From: an uncultured Bacteroidales bacterium | GTDB taxonomy: Bacteria > Bacteroidota > Bacteroidia > Bacteroidales > Paludibacteraceae | Assembly (NCBI GenBank): GCA_902778935.1 | Contig: CACYZT010000002.1 | Span: 186,001-250,000 of the forward strand | Direction: 5' to 3' | DNA: 64,000 nucleotides | Part shown: one piece after another, positions 57,105 to 64,000 of the stretch | How positions within the stretch are numbered: the stretch's first letter is position 1 | How the letters are laid out: each line of letters begins with the position of its first letter | Program-made: the position numbers and the translations under genes | Notes under the pieces: generated by a model | The model's input: only the letters and a program-made list of their open reading frames with translations | Database searches by the model: none | Told to the model about the DNA's origin: nothing

Positions 57105-57890
57105 TTATTTTTTTGATAGTTGCTGCTTTAAATCACTCAGTTCTTGCTGAATATTATTTAATTGGTCCTTAACATCATCGTTGTTATCGGCAGCCATGGC
57201 ATCTACAAATATAGAATTAAGGAAGGACATGCCTATAATGCCACCCATAATAAGCAAAAGCGTGAAATATAGACGAACTAAATGAGGAATAATAGGCGAA
57301 TTCCCATAATAATCCGCTATAGCGTTTGGTATCTCATACCATCCTTCAACTGTACATATCTGAAAAACAGAGTATATTGAGCGTAATGGAGATGAAAAAT
57401 GCTCTGGGTCTGCCTCCTGAAACATACTACAATTGAGTAACCCGAAAATTACTACAATCACCAAAAAACTAAGCAAGACGCCATATGATTCGCGCATTGC
57501 TACCTTGAATCCTTGTACTATTTTAGGGAAATTCGGAAAGAAATGCATAACCCTGAAAAAGCGAAGCACACGAAGCACTCGTAGAATCAGCAGTACCGAC
57601 AAGTTACTTGCAATTGTTGGTACAAACACATTTATTAGCGAAGGAAGAGATAGGATAACTAAAATGCCATCTAGCCGATTCCATCCGTCCTTCCAATACC
57701 CACGCAGACCATACTCGCTGTGCTTAACTAACATCTCAACGATGAAAATGATAGTGCACGCGATATCTAGAATGTCCAACACTAAATGCTCATACCCGCA
57801 AACTTGCAGATAGATAACAATCGCGTTAAGGAGAATAATAGCTAATATAGCCTTTTCATTAAGAAAAAGCCTTTTAAGCCTATCTGTCAT
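57105..57890 (-). CDS. Voltage-gated-type ion channel (six-helix)
   Basis: The 261-residue protein has six hydrophobic helices. The fourth carries regularly spaced arginines (LILRVLRVLRFFRVMHFF), a voltage-sensor signature. A pore loop with CTVEGWYEIPNAI resembles bacterial Na+/Ca2+-type filters, and a coiled coil (DQLNNIQQELSDLKQQL) could tetramerise it. ATG 57890 lies four bases after the nuclease stop; a start at 57920 would overlap that gene. The DNA is visibly AT-rich compared with both flanks. The tight pairing with a nuclease-like gene suggests a joint function. Confidence 0.85.
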   Translation of the reverse strand: MTDRLKRLFLNEKAILAIILLNAIVIYLQVCGYEHLVLDILDIACTIIFIVEMLVKHSEYGLRGYWKDGWNRLDGILVILSLPSLINVFVPTIASNLSVLLILRVLRVLRFFRVMHFFPNFPKIVQGFKVAMRESYGVLLSFLVIVVIFGLLNCSMFQEADPEHFSSPLRSIYSVFQICTVEGWYEIPNAIADYYGNSPIIPHLVRLYFTLLLIMGGIIGMSFLNSIFVDAMAADNNDDVKDQLNNIQQELSDLKQQLSKK

Positions 57891-57894
57891 AATA

Positions 57895-58962
57895 TCAAAT
57901 GTAGCGTTTAGCCGCCTCAATCAGTTGATCTGCGTAATTGAAAATCTCATCTAAAGACTCAATTTTATATCTCTCTCCTTTACCGTCAGGTCCTATAGGT
58001 TCTAAACGCAGATTATTCTCGTTATTAAAGTGCAAACGGCAAACAGGTTTGCGATTATTGTCGTCAATAAAGATAGAGCAATAAGAAATGGCATCGCGCA
58101 TGGTTACTCGGCTTCCAGGGATGACTTCACGAAGAATACTCTTAATGATGTAGTACGCTTCCATCTCTGTTTGTGTAGTTACAACTTCGCTTTCCTTTTT
58201 GGAGCCTGGTATCTCTACTGGAGTTTCATCAACCTTCTGCTGTTCTTCTTCATTCGTTTTTACAACGATGTTCAGACGCTCAGAGATTTTGTCGTTTACA
58301 TAACTTGCGCTGGCTTTCTTGACTAACTCGGTAAACTGGTCAAGCACATTACCTGTGATTTTACCGGAGTATACCTGTTTTGCTAATGATTTTACGAAAT
58401 CGGGATTCGGGTTCTCAATGAGCTCTTTGATGATTTTCTTCAACTCGCTCATAAACTTGAGCTCATTAGCGGAGTTCATGATTGAATCGACATCAAAGTT
58501 CTCTTTCGTAAATTTCTCCAAAGCTTTCAGTTGTACTTCTTTTAATTGTTCGATATCAAAAGAAAGGAATGGAACCTCATCCATAAGATTTGTTTGAGCC
58601 AAATCCGTATAAAAACGATATTCAATTCCGTTAGTCAGCAAACCGAATTTTGCCTTTGAAGCGACGAAATATCGAGCCAATTGTGATTTGTGAATATCCA
58701 AATTTTGTTGCCAGTGCTTGCACTCGATAATAAGGATTGTCTCGCCATCTTTTATAATAGCATAGTCAATCTTTTCTCCTTTTTTCTTCACTAAGTCGCA
58801 ATCCATTTCGGGTACGACTTCCATCGGATTAAAGACATCATAACCCAAGGCTTGAATAAAGGGCATAATGAGCGCATTTTTTGTGGCCTCTTCTGTTTGA
58901 AGATTGTTTTTCAGTTCACCGGCTCTTTTGGCTAGCTGTTTGATTGAATCTTTGAAATCCAT
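57895..58962 (-). CDS. Stand-alone HsdR N-terminal-like nuclease domain protein
   Basis: The 355-residue protein begins like the N-terminal domain of type I restriction subunit R: 'NALIMPFIQALGYDVFNPMEVVPE', then the PD-(D/E)xK site IDYAIIKDGETILIIECKHW. There is no helicase part and no HsdM or HsdS nearby. The C-terminal third (RDAISYCSIFIDDNN, KPVCRLHFNN) is a separate small domain seen in similar stand-alone proteins. No standard promoter is visible upstream. A defence role is inferred. Confidence 0.8.
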   Translation of the reverse strand: MDFKDSIKQLAKRAGELKNNLQTEEATKNALIMPFIQALGYDVFNPMEVVPEMDCDLVKKKGEKIDYAIIKDGETILIIECKHWQQNLDIHKSQLARYFVASKAKFGLLTNGIEYRFYTDLAQTNLMDEVPFLSFDIEQLKEVQLKALEKFTKENFDVDSIMNSANELKFMSELKKIIKELIENPNPDFVKSLAKQVYSGKITGNVLDQFTELVKKASASYVNDKISERLNIVVKTNEEEQQKVDETPVEIPGSKKESEVVTTQTEMEAYYIIKSILREVIPGSRVTMRDAISYCSIFIDDNNRKPVCRLHFNNENNLRLEPIGPDGKGERYKIESLDEIFNYADQLIEAAKRYI

Positions 58963-59443
58963 AGTATTTTTACTTTTACGCCTACTCTTTCTCGGATTTT
59001 CGGCTTTCTCCGTATATAATTTTAGTTTGTTTCTATATATAACTTACCCTAATCAGACTGGCGAGACACTAACGAGAGAGAATCGGGTCGGTACTATATC
59101 GAGATAATCTCGGAGGCTCACGCACACAAAAAGCGTGCGTTTTCGTTCGCTTCATTTGATACTTTGAGGTCCTAGACTTACCTTTATTCTTCAAATAAAT
59201 GCACGTAAAACTCACGCTGGTACGTGAGCGTGCATAAACCGCGACTTGAAGAATAAATGATCTTTGTAAACTTGTCTAGGGTTTCAAAGTATCAAGCTTT
59301 TTCGGCTTATTACGCTTTTCTTTGGCGCTCCCTTGCGCCATGTATTATGTCCTTCTGTTTAACGTCAGTAAGTGACGGTATTACTATAATTATTATTTAG
59401 CAGCAAGTGCACGATTAATTCTTATCTCGCTTTGCCCGAACGA
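58963..59443. other. Non-coding, hairpin-rich interval in the accessory island
   Basis: No gene is seen. It contains CGAGA-TAA-TCTCG (59100-59112), a terminator-like CACGC...GCGTG with T-run (about 59119-59144), a 140 bp inverted-repeat element (59156-59295), GGCGC...GCGCC (about 59333-59348) and CGTCA...TGACG near 59365. Near 59418 a 30-base stretch nearly repeats part of 29.5 kb. Confidence 0.6.
59156..59295. repeat. 140 bp inverted-repeat element with promoter-like boxes
   Basis: Ends in a perfect 12-base inverted repeat (TTGATACTTTGA / TCAAAGTATCAA), extended inward by CCTAGAC/GTCTAGG, TTTATTCTTCAA and ATGCACG with mismatches. Inside the left arm TTTG, 20 bases, TACCTTTA (59155-59186) is one base from a promoter. 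It could be a MITE-like insertion or an invertible switch. Confidence 0.55.
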
Positions 59444-60100
59444 TTACTTCTTTCTGGAAGCGATTACTTGCATGAAATAATCAGCCATCTCTTCTGCCGA
59501 GATGTTATATTTCGGTTGCATAATGTCAAAATCTTGCGGCTTTGGATACAAAGTAGGAGTTACTAAAGCCGATAAAATCGCCTTCGAATGAACCTGATGG
59601 CGCGTGAACTTCAACGCATAATCCAAGCCTTCCTCAAATGTTAAACCGGCTTGCAGTAGCGAATAGATGTCATAATAATCGCGATACAGACTCCTGACGG
59701 TAATCGTGAAAAGTTTCATACCCAACGCATCCTGCTCGTTTACCGTCTTGAGGTTGTTATATGTAAAACCGGGATGCAAGGCAGGAACTCGGTTTTTGGG
59801 CTCAAAAAAAGATAACTTCACGTGGTCTCCCACATAGTACTGAATATGTTGCGGACCTAATATCTCACGCTGACATTCCGGAAAAACAGAGACTATTTCA
59901 TTGTTGATTTGAGAAACATCCAAATGTTTGATGTCTCCTCTATAGTTCAGCATCTCAAAATCCAAGTCCTCACTCTGGCGATGTTGCAAAAGCAACGAAA
60001 TACCTGTTCCTCCACAGAGATACAAGTCCTTGATGCAGCTCAAACGAGATACCTGTTCGAACACATCCAACGTATTATCACGAAGTCCGTTACGCCACAT
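59444..60100 (-). CDS. AbiEii/AbiGii-type nucleotidyltransferase
   Basis: The 218-residue protein has the nucleotidyltransferase signature CGGTGISLLLQHRQSEDLDFEM (G-G, then S-x-D-x-D) typical of AbiEii toxins and their relatives, followed by 'YNNLKTVNEQDALGMKLFTI' and RDYYDIYSLL. AbiEii transfers nucleotides to tRNA and causes abortive infection or growth arrest. The upstream gene overlaps its start by 11 bases but is not a typical AbiEi, so the toxin role is inferred from family. Confidence 0.82.
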   Translation of the reverse strand: MWRNGLRDNTLDVFEQVSRLSCIKDLYLCGGTGISLLLQHRQSEDLDFEMLNYRGDIKHLDVSQINNEIVSVFPECQREILGPQHIQYYVGDHVKLSFFEPKNRVPALHPGFTYNNLKTVNEQDALGMKLFTITVRSLYRDYYDIYSLLQAGLTFEEGLDYALKFTRHQVHSKAILSALVTPTLYPKPQDFDIMQPKYNISAEEMADYFMQVIASRKK

Positions 60101-60413
60101 ACTTAGAGGTATATTTCTTAGGTGATTTAATATGGAAGAAGAGTGCCGCTAAAAGCAAATTGAGAGTTCCGTAGTACTCCGGGTAAGGCAACATGCGTCG
60201 CTGCCATACGGACTTGATTTGCCGATACGGGAAAGCCGCAAAAAGCATAGGCATGTCTTCAAACTCAAGATGCGCCAAGCCGTTCAAAATCAACTCTTCG
60301 TCCGGAAGTACAGCTTTGTCCCCTGCAGCCTTATATGACCACAAGTAACCGCCATTGTACAATTGCTTCGTGAGCGACTGTTTTCTATCCAACTTATTCT
60401 TCTGAACGGACAT
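60090..60413 (-). CDS. Partner of the AbiEii-like gene (DUF6922-like)
   Basis: From ATG 60413 the 107-residue protein reads SVQKNKLDRKQSLTKQLYNG, then 'WQRRMLPYPEYYGTLNLLLA'. It recalls the DUF6922 proteins that sit next to AbiEii genes in Bacteroidetes; I am not certain. It overlaps the AbiEii-like gene by 11 bases and has a standard promoter. It may act as antitoxin or as a regulator. Confidence 0.55.
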   Translation of the reverse strand: MSVQKNKLDRKQSLTKQLYNGGYLWSYKAAGDKAVLPDEELILNGLAHLEFEDMPMLFAAFPYRQIKSVWQRRMLPYPEYYGTLNLLLAALFFHIKSPKKYTSKYVA

Positions 60414-60430
60414 GTCCTCAATTTTGCCCG

Positions 60431-60462
60431 CAAAATTACACAAAAAAAATGACATACGCAAA
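60431..60462 (-). promoter_or_regulatory. Promoter of the AbiEii-like pair
   Basis: Minus strand: TTTG, 20 bases, TAATTTTG, divergent from the aminopeptidase promoter. Confidence 0.75.
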
Positions 60463-60509
60463 TAAATGAGATGAAAAAAGAAAAAAAAACGGTAAAAATG
60501 CACGCGCAC

Positions 60510-60540
60510 TTGCACATGTCAGATTTTTTTTGTATCTTTG
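60510..60540 (+). promoter_or_regulatory. Promoter of the aminopeptidase gene
   Basis: TTG (60510-60512), 20 bases, TATCTTTG (60533-60540). Confidence 0.8.
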
Positions 60541-60558
60541 CACACAAATTTTGGAAAT

Positions 60559-62394
60559 ATGAAAGTACGTGAGAAAATAGAGAGTTTACGGGCGGCAATG
60601 CGTGTTAACGGATTGTCGGCATACGTAGTGCCGGGTAACGACCCGCACGCGAGCGAATATATGGCGTCCCACTGGTGTGAGATGCAGTGGTTATCGGGCT
60701 TCAACGGCGAGTCAGGTACTGTAGTAGTGACGTTTGACAAAGCGCTGCTATGGACCGACAGCCGCTATTATCTGCAGGCCGGCATCGAGTTGGAGGACTC
60801 GGGTATCGAGTTGATGCGCGAGAGCGACGTTGATTGTCCGAGCATCGTGGAATGGTTAACGGTTAACGGTTCTGGGTTAACGGTTGGACTGAATCCGGAG
60901 ATGTTCTCGGTGAACGACTTTCAGGCATGGAAAGGGCAGCTGGCTGATGCAGGTATCGAGATTATGTCGATAGACCTGATTAAACCGCTGTGGACAGACG
61001 GTCGTCCGGCTATTCCGCAGGACAAACTCTATCCCTATTCTGCTGATTTTGCCGGAGAGACGGTGGAAAGCAAACTTTCCCGCATGCGCGAAATCGTAAA
61101 TCGTAAATCGTCCAATCGTAAATGGGCACTCATCATAAGTGCCCTTGATGAGATAGCTTGGCTGCTCAATATCCGCGGAAACGATGTGGAGTACAACCCT
61201 GTCGTTATTTCCTATGTGGTTCTGGAGGCGGACAAATGCACGCTTTTCGTGGATGCAAACAAGATTGACTCGGCGGCGCAGAACTATCTGGATTTCAACA
61301 ACATAGACATCCAACCGTACGAGGCTGTGTTTGATTATATCAAGAGCCTAAGCGGAACTGTGTTCTACGACGGCGCACGTGTGAACGAGGCGCTCCACGA
61401 AGCTATCAGGAGTCAGGAGTCAGGAGTCAAAGCCAAAGACATCAAATCACCGATACTCATCGACAAAGCGAAGAAGAACGCTGTGGAGCTGGAAGGCGAG
61501 CGTATCGCTATGCGTCAGGACGGCGCGGCACTCACGCGGTTCTTCAAGTGGCTCGAAGAAGAAGCCTTCGCGGACCGGAGTGTCTCCGGAGCACAGACCG
61601 CTTCGCTGACTGAATGGGACCTGATGGAGAAATTGCATGAGTTCCGTGCGATGGGAGAGAACTTCGTGGAGGAGTCGTTCGGCACGATAGCCGGTTATCA
61701 AGGTAACGGCGCGATCGTCCACTACGCGGCGACGAAAGACAACTGTGCAGAGGTCAAACCCGAAGGTATGCTGCTGCTCGACTCAGGCGGTCAGTACCTG
61801 GACGGCACAACCGACATCACCCGTACTGTGTGGCTCGGCGGACGCAAACCTGAGCAGGCCAAACGGGACTACACCTACGTGCTCAAAGGTCATATCGCTT
61901 TGGCTCGTGCCCGTTTCCCGCGAGGCACACGCGGTAACCAACTCGATGCCCTGGCAAAGCAGTACATGTGGGAAGCCGGCATCACTTTCGGTCACGGCAC
62001 AGGTCACGGCGTAGGCCATTTCCTCGGCTGTCACGAAGGCCCGCAGAACGTTCGTACGGACAATAACCCGACGCCGCTGGAGGTAGGACATATCATCTCC
62101 GACGAACCGGGCATCTACCGCACCGACAAATGGGGTATCCGCACGGAGAACCTGATAACCGTCATTCCTGCCAAGCAGACGAACGAAACGACCACCGAAG
62201 ACGAGTGGCTGGCATTCGAGACGCTGACGCTCTGTTTCTATGACACTTCGCTCATCGAGATGAGTCTGATGACGGACGACGAGATTGACTGGATTAACGC
62301 GTATCACGTGCGCGTCTATAAGGATATATCGCCGCTGCTCAACGACGAGGAGAAATCCTATCTGGCATACAAATGTGCTTCGATTGAGAGATAA
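60559..62394 (+). CDS. Aminopeptidase P family protein (Xaa-Pro aminopeptidase)
   Basis: M24 metallopeptidase that removes residues preceding proline. From ATG 60559 the 611-residue protein has two creatinase-like N-terminal domains (VPGNDPHASEYMA, LISALDEIAWLLNIRG-like segment) and the catalytic domain with LLDSGGQYLDGTTDITRT, HGTGHGVGHFLGCHEGPQ and DEPGIYR supplying the metal ligands. It carries four in-frame repeat insertions (families G, B, E and A). The TTG at 60538 lies in the promoter and is not the start. Confidence 0.93.
   Translation: MKVREKIESLRAAMRVNGLSAYVVPGNDPHASEYMASHWCEMQWLSGFNGESGTVVVTFDKALLWTDSRYYLQAGIELEDSGIELMRESDVDCPSIVEWLTVNGSGLTVGLNPEMFSVNDFQAWKGQLADAGIEIMSIDLIKPLWTDGRPAIPQDKLYPYSADFAGETVESKLSRMREIVNRKSSNRKWALIISALDEIAWLLNIRGNDVEYNPVVISYVVLEADKCTLFVDANKIDSAAQNYLDFNNIDIQPYEAVFDYIKSLSGTVFYDGARVNEALHEAIRSQESGVKAKDIKSPILIDKAKKNAVELEGERIAMRQDGAALTRFFKWLEEEAFADRSVSGAQTASLTEWDLMEKLHEFRAMGENFVEESFGTIAGYQGNGAIVHYAATKDNCAEVKPEGMLLLDSGGQYLDGTTDITRTVWLGGRKPEQAKRDYTYVLKGHIALARARFPRGTRGNQLDALAKQYMWEAGITFGHGTGHGVGHFLGCHEGPQNVRTDNNPTPLEVGHIISDEPGIYRTDKWGIRTENLITVIPAKQTNETTTEDEWLAFETLTLCFYDTSLIEMSLMTDDEIDWINAYHVRVYKDISPLLNDEEKSYLAYKCASIER
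60853..60887 (+). repeat. Family G words in the aminopeptidase gene
   Basis: GGTTAACGGTTAACGGTTC and GGGTTAACGGTT in frame, encoding LTVNGSGLTVG. Confidence 0.65.
61091..61123 (+). repeat. Family B repeat in the aminopeptidase gene
   Basis: AAATCGTAAATCGTAAATCG and TCCAATCGTAAAT words encode IVNRKSSNRK, the same peptide as in the methyltransferase at 35797. Confidence 0.8.
61406..61430 (+). repeat. Family E words in the aminopeptidase gene
   Basis: CAGGAGTCAGGAGTCAGGAG words encode RSQESGV, matching SQESG in the barrel gene at 10067. Confidence 0.7.
61572..61612 (+). repeat. Family A repeat in the aminopeptidase gene
   Basis: Hairpin CCGGAG-TGT-CTCCGG (61575-61589) followed by CAGACCGCTTCGCTGACTG, encoding RSVSGAQTASLTE. 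Confidence 0.75.
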
Positions 62395-62419
62395 TTCAAA
62401 ATTCAAAGATTCAAATATT

Positions 62420-63046
62420 ATGCATCATAACAATATGAAAGAAATCAACAACCCCACAGACCGTCTCTTCAATCCGTATATCATCGAAGAGCGGCAATTG
62501 AACATTACCCAATTGGACGTTTTCAGCCGATTGATGATGGACCGTATCCTCTTCCTCAGCGGAGAGGTAGTAGGCGACACGATGGACACGCTGGTAGCCC
62601 AGTTGCTGTTCCTCGACTCGCTCAACCATGACCCGATTAACCTCTACATCAATTCCGGCGGTGGCGAGTGCTACTCAGGCCTCGAGCTGATTTCGGTTAT
62701 GAAATTTATCAAGTCGCCGGTTTATACCACCGTTCTTGGTTTGGCAGCCTCCATGGGTGCCGTCATCGCGTCCAGCGGAGAGAAAGGTCATCGTACCGCT
62801 CTGCCCTACTCGCGTTTCATGATTCATCAGCCCAGTTCCGGTATCGGTTACTCGACCTTCAAAGACCAGGCCATCCATCTCAAAGAGATGGAGAACCTCA
62901 AGCAGGACTTGTACAAAGTGCTGGCGGAGAACAGCGGTAAATCGATTGAGGAGATCGAAGAGCTATGCGACCGCGACAAATGGATGAAAGCGGACGAAGC
63001 TATCCAAATGGGCTTCCTCGACAGCATCGTCGAGCGAAAGGAATAA
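62420..63046 (+). CDS. clpP: ATP-dependent Clp protease proteolytic subunit
   Basis: The 208-residue serine protease subunit forms the double-ring chamber used with ClpX or ClpA/C. Visible: YINSGGGECYSGLELIS, the catalytic Ser in LAASMGAVIASSG, the catalytic His in RFMIHQPSSG, and EIEELCDRDKWMKADEA. ATG 62435 is an alternative start. The gap upstream holds TTCAAAATTCAAAGATTCAAA words. clpX is not next to it; instead a terminator and the convergent htpG follow. Confidence 0.95.
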   Translation: MHHNNMKEINNPTDRLFNPYIIEERQLNITQLDVFSRLMMDRILFLSGEVVGDTMDTLVAQLLFLDSLNHDPINLYINSGGGECYSGLELISVMKFIKSPVYTTVLGLAASMGAVIASSGEKGHRTALPYSRFMIHQPSSGIGYSTFKDQAIHLKEMENLKQDLYKVLAENSGKSIEEIEELCDRDKWMKADEAIQMGFLDSIVERKE

Positions 63047-63050
63047 ACGA

Positions 63051-63079
63051 AAATGGCTGCCGGGTGGCAGCCATTTTTT
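63051..63079. terminator. Bidirectional terminator between clpP and htpG
   Basis: AAATGGCTGCC-GGGT-GGCAGCCATTTTTT, a perfect stem with a T-run on one side and an A-run on the other, between convergent genes. Confidence 0.88.
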
Positions 63080-63113
63080 GTATTGGCCTCGGCGTTGGCC
63101 TTGGCTTTTTTTG

Positions 63114-64000
63114 TTAGAGCAGTTCAACGGAGCGGTTGACGAACTTGGCAAGCGCTTCGCCTTTCAGTTGACCGGAAGCGAGGAGTGCGATGTCAATGAG
63201 CTGTTTCATTCGCTCGTCTTCGTTCGCCAAGGTGTAAACCGTCTTGGTTACCGTCTCTTTCTTGCCGTCTTTCTCCACTTCTTCCTGCACCTCTTCGCTG
63301 GTCTCTTTGCCTACCAGTTCCTGGATAAGCGGGTGTGCGGTATTGACCACAAGGTTGTAACTGTCCGGCATCTGACCGTAGAACGACATGCCTTGCTGGT
63401 GTGCGGACATCTCTTTCATTCGGCGCATGAACTCATTCTGCGTCAGGAAGACAGGCAGTGCGTCAGCAGCCGCAGCTTCGCAAGTGACATAATATTTCAG
63501 TTTGTCTGCATCGTTCGGCAGCAGGTTCTCAAAGGCCTTGCGCAGACCTTCTTTCTGCTCGTCCGAATAGGTATCTTTAGCGGTATCTTCTTTCTTAATC
63601 AGGTTCTCAATCGTGTCGCTATCGATACGAACGAAGCGCAGTTTCTCGCTCTTCTGCTCGGCTTGCGACATAGCGTGTACATCGAGTTCACCGTCCATGA
63701 GCAGCACATCGTATCCTTTCGCCTTCGCGCGCTCTATATAGGTGTAGTGCGCATCCGGGTCGTTGGTGTAGAGCAGCACGAGGTTACCGTCCTTATCGAC
63801 TTGCTTGTCGCGCACCTGGTCCTTGTATTCCTCAAGCGTCGCGTACTTGCCGTCGAGGTTCTTGTAGAGCGCAAAACCTACGGCTTTCTCATAGAATTTC
63901 TCATCGGTGAGCATACCAAACTGGATGAACATCTTGATATCGTCCCATTTCTTGGCAAACTCATCCTTGTCAGCCTTGTACAGTTCCGCCAATTTGTCAG
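63114..64000 (-). CDS. htpG: Chaperone protein HtpG (Hsp90), C-terminal part
   Basis: The frame is open to the window end, so the N-terminal ATPase domain lies outside. The visible 295 residues are the middle and C-terminal domains: FIQFGMLTDEKFYEKA, 'SHAIQ'-equivalent 'DGELDVHAMSQAEQKSEKLRF' (in outline), and the dimerisation end 'DIALLASGQLKGEALAKFVNR'. Charged inserts (EDTAKDTYSDEQKE, ETSEEVQEEVEKDGKKE) are usual for Bacteroidetes HtpG. Together with clpB and clpP it gives a proteostasis theme. Confidence 0.93.
   Translation of the reverse strand, partial: DKLAELYKADKDEFAKKWDDIKMFIQFGMLTDEKFYEKAVGFALYKNLDGKYATLEEYKDQVRDKQVDKDGNLVLLYTNDPDAHYTYIERAKAKGYDVLLMDGELDVHAMSQAEQKSEKLRFVRIDSDTIENLIKKEDTAKDTYSDEQKEGLRKAFENLLPNDADKLKYYVTCEAAAADALPVFLTQNEFMRRMKEMSAHQQGMSFYGQMPDSYNLVVNTAHPLIQELVGKETSEEVQEEVEKDGKKETVTKTVYTLANEDERMKQLIDIALLASGQLKGEALAKFVNRSVELL

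Noticed and set aside
57895-58962. A complete type I restriction system
   Set aside because: Only an HsdR N-terminal-like domain is present; no helicase, HsdM or HsdS is found nearby.
1-64000. tRNA or rRNA genes
   Set aside because: No cloverleaf with a TTCRA loop and no rRNA segment was noticed in the gaps; a dedicated scan could still find one.

Overview
This 64 kb window looks like chromosome from an uncultured Bacteroidales bacterium, perhaps a Paludibacteraceae-like gut or rumen lineage (the family is a guess). Evidence: Bacteroidetes promoters (TTG or TTTG, exactly 20 bases, then TAnnTTTG) precede many genes. There are Bacteroidetes-type RpoZ, NusB, S1 and DUF3276/DUF4292/DUF4494 proteins, many lipoproteins, BspA-like repeats, and secreted proteins ending in the short Bacteroidales 'NGQ-YI-RG-K-YTL-GQEV' tail.

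Layout. 0-9.5 kb: secreted or surface proteins (partial tail protein, BspA-like LRR protein, phosphoesterase, barrel, CotH protein) around mutS2, a DUF721 gene and a LysM glucosaminidase. 9.6-15.7 kb: two paralogous barrels, apbE, bamD, rpoZ, coaBC. 15.8-29 kb: nusB-yajC-YbbR-aminotransferase-rpoN-DUF4105-phosphatase-like, a probable glycine-lipid pair (glsA/glsB-like), a YggS-HAD fusion and a short clpB behind a probable sigma-54 promoter. 29.8-43.2 kb: lipid kinase, dut, TPR, DUF4292, EnvC, FKBP, rimM, trmH, split U32 peptidase, pectinesterase, nadC, lipoproteins, rlmH. 43.2-56.4 kb: M23/LysM peptidase, an EF-hand membrane protein, rpsA, an RluA enzyme, small lipoproteins, argS, a Dpm1-like transferase and a WalJ-like hydrolase. 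57.1-60.4 kb: a visibly AT-rich accessory island (ion channel, HsdR_N-like nuclease, AbiEii-like pair) whose left edge cuts off the orphan tail of a lost surface protein. 60.5-64 kb: aminopeptidase P, clpP, partial htpG.

The most unusual feature is a set of short dispersed repeat families that sit between genes and also, in frame, inside conserved genes. Labels used below: family A, GGTCTGTCAG words with variable spacers (peptide 'RSVS'); family B, AATCGTAA/ATCGTCCA words (peptide 'NRKSSNRK'); family C, GTTAAA words joined to perfect hairpins whose stems differ in sequence but keep pairing; families D-H, other 7-10 base words. They provide linkers, loops, lipoprotein signal peptides, start codons and stop codons. 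Separately, a promoter-headed element carrying a 22 bp tandem repeat occurs twice (29.1 and 56.6 kb). No rRNA, tRNA or CRISPR array was recognised. All calls come from reading the sequence; no search was run.
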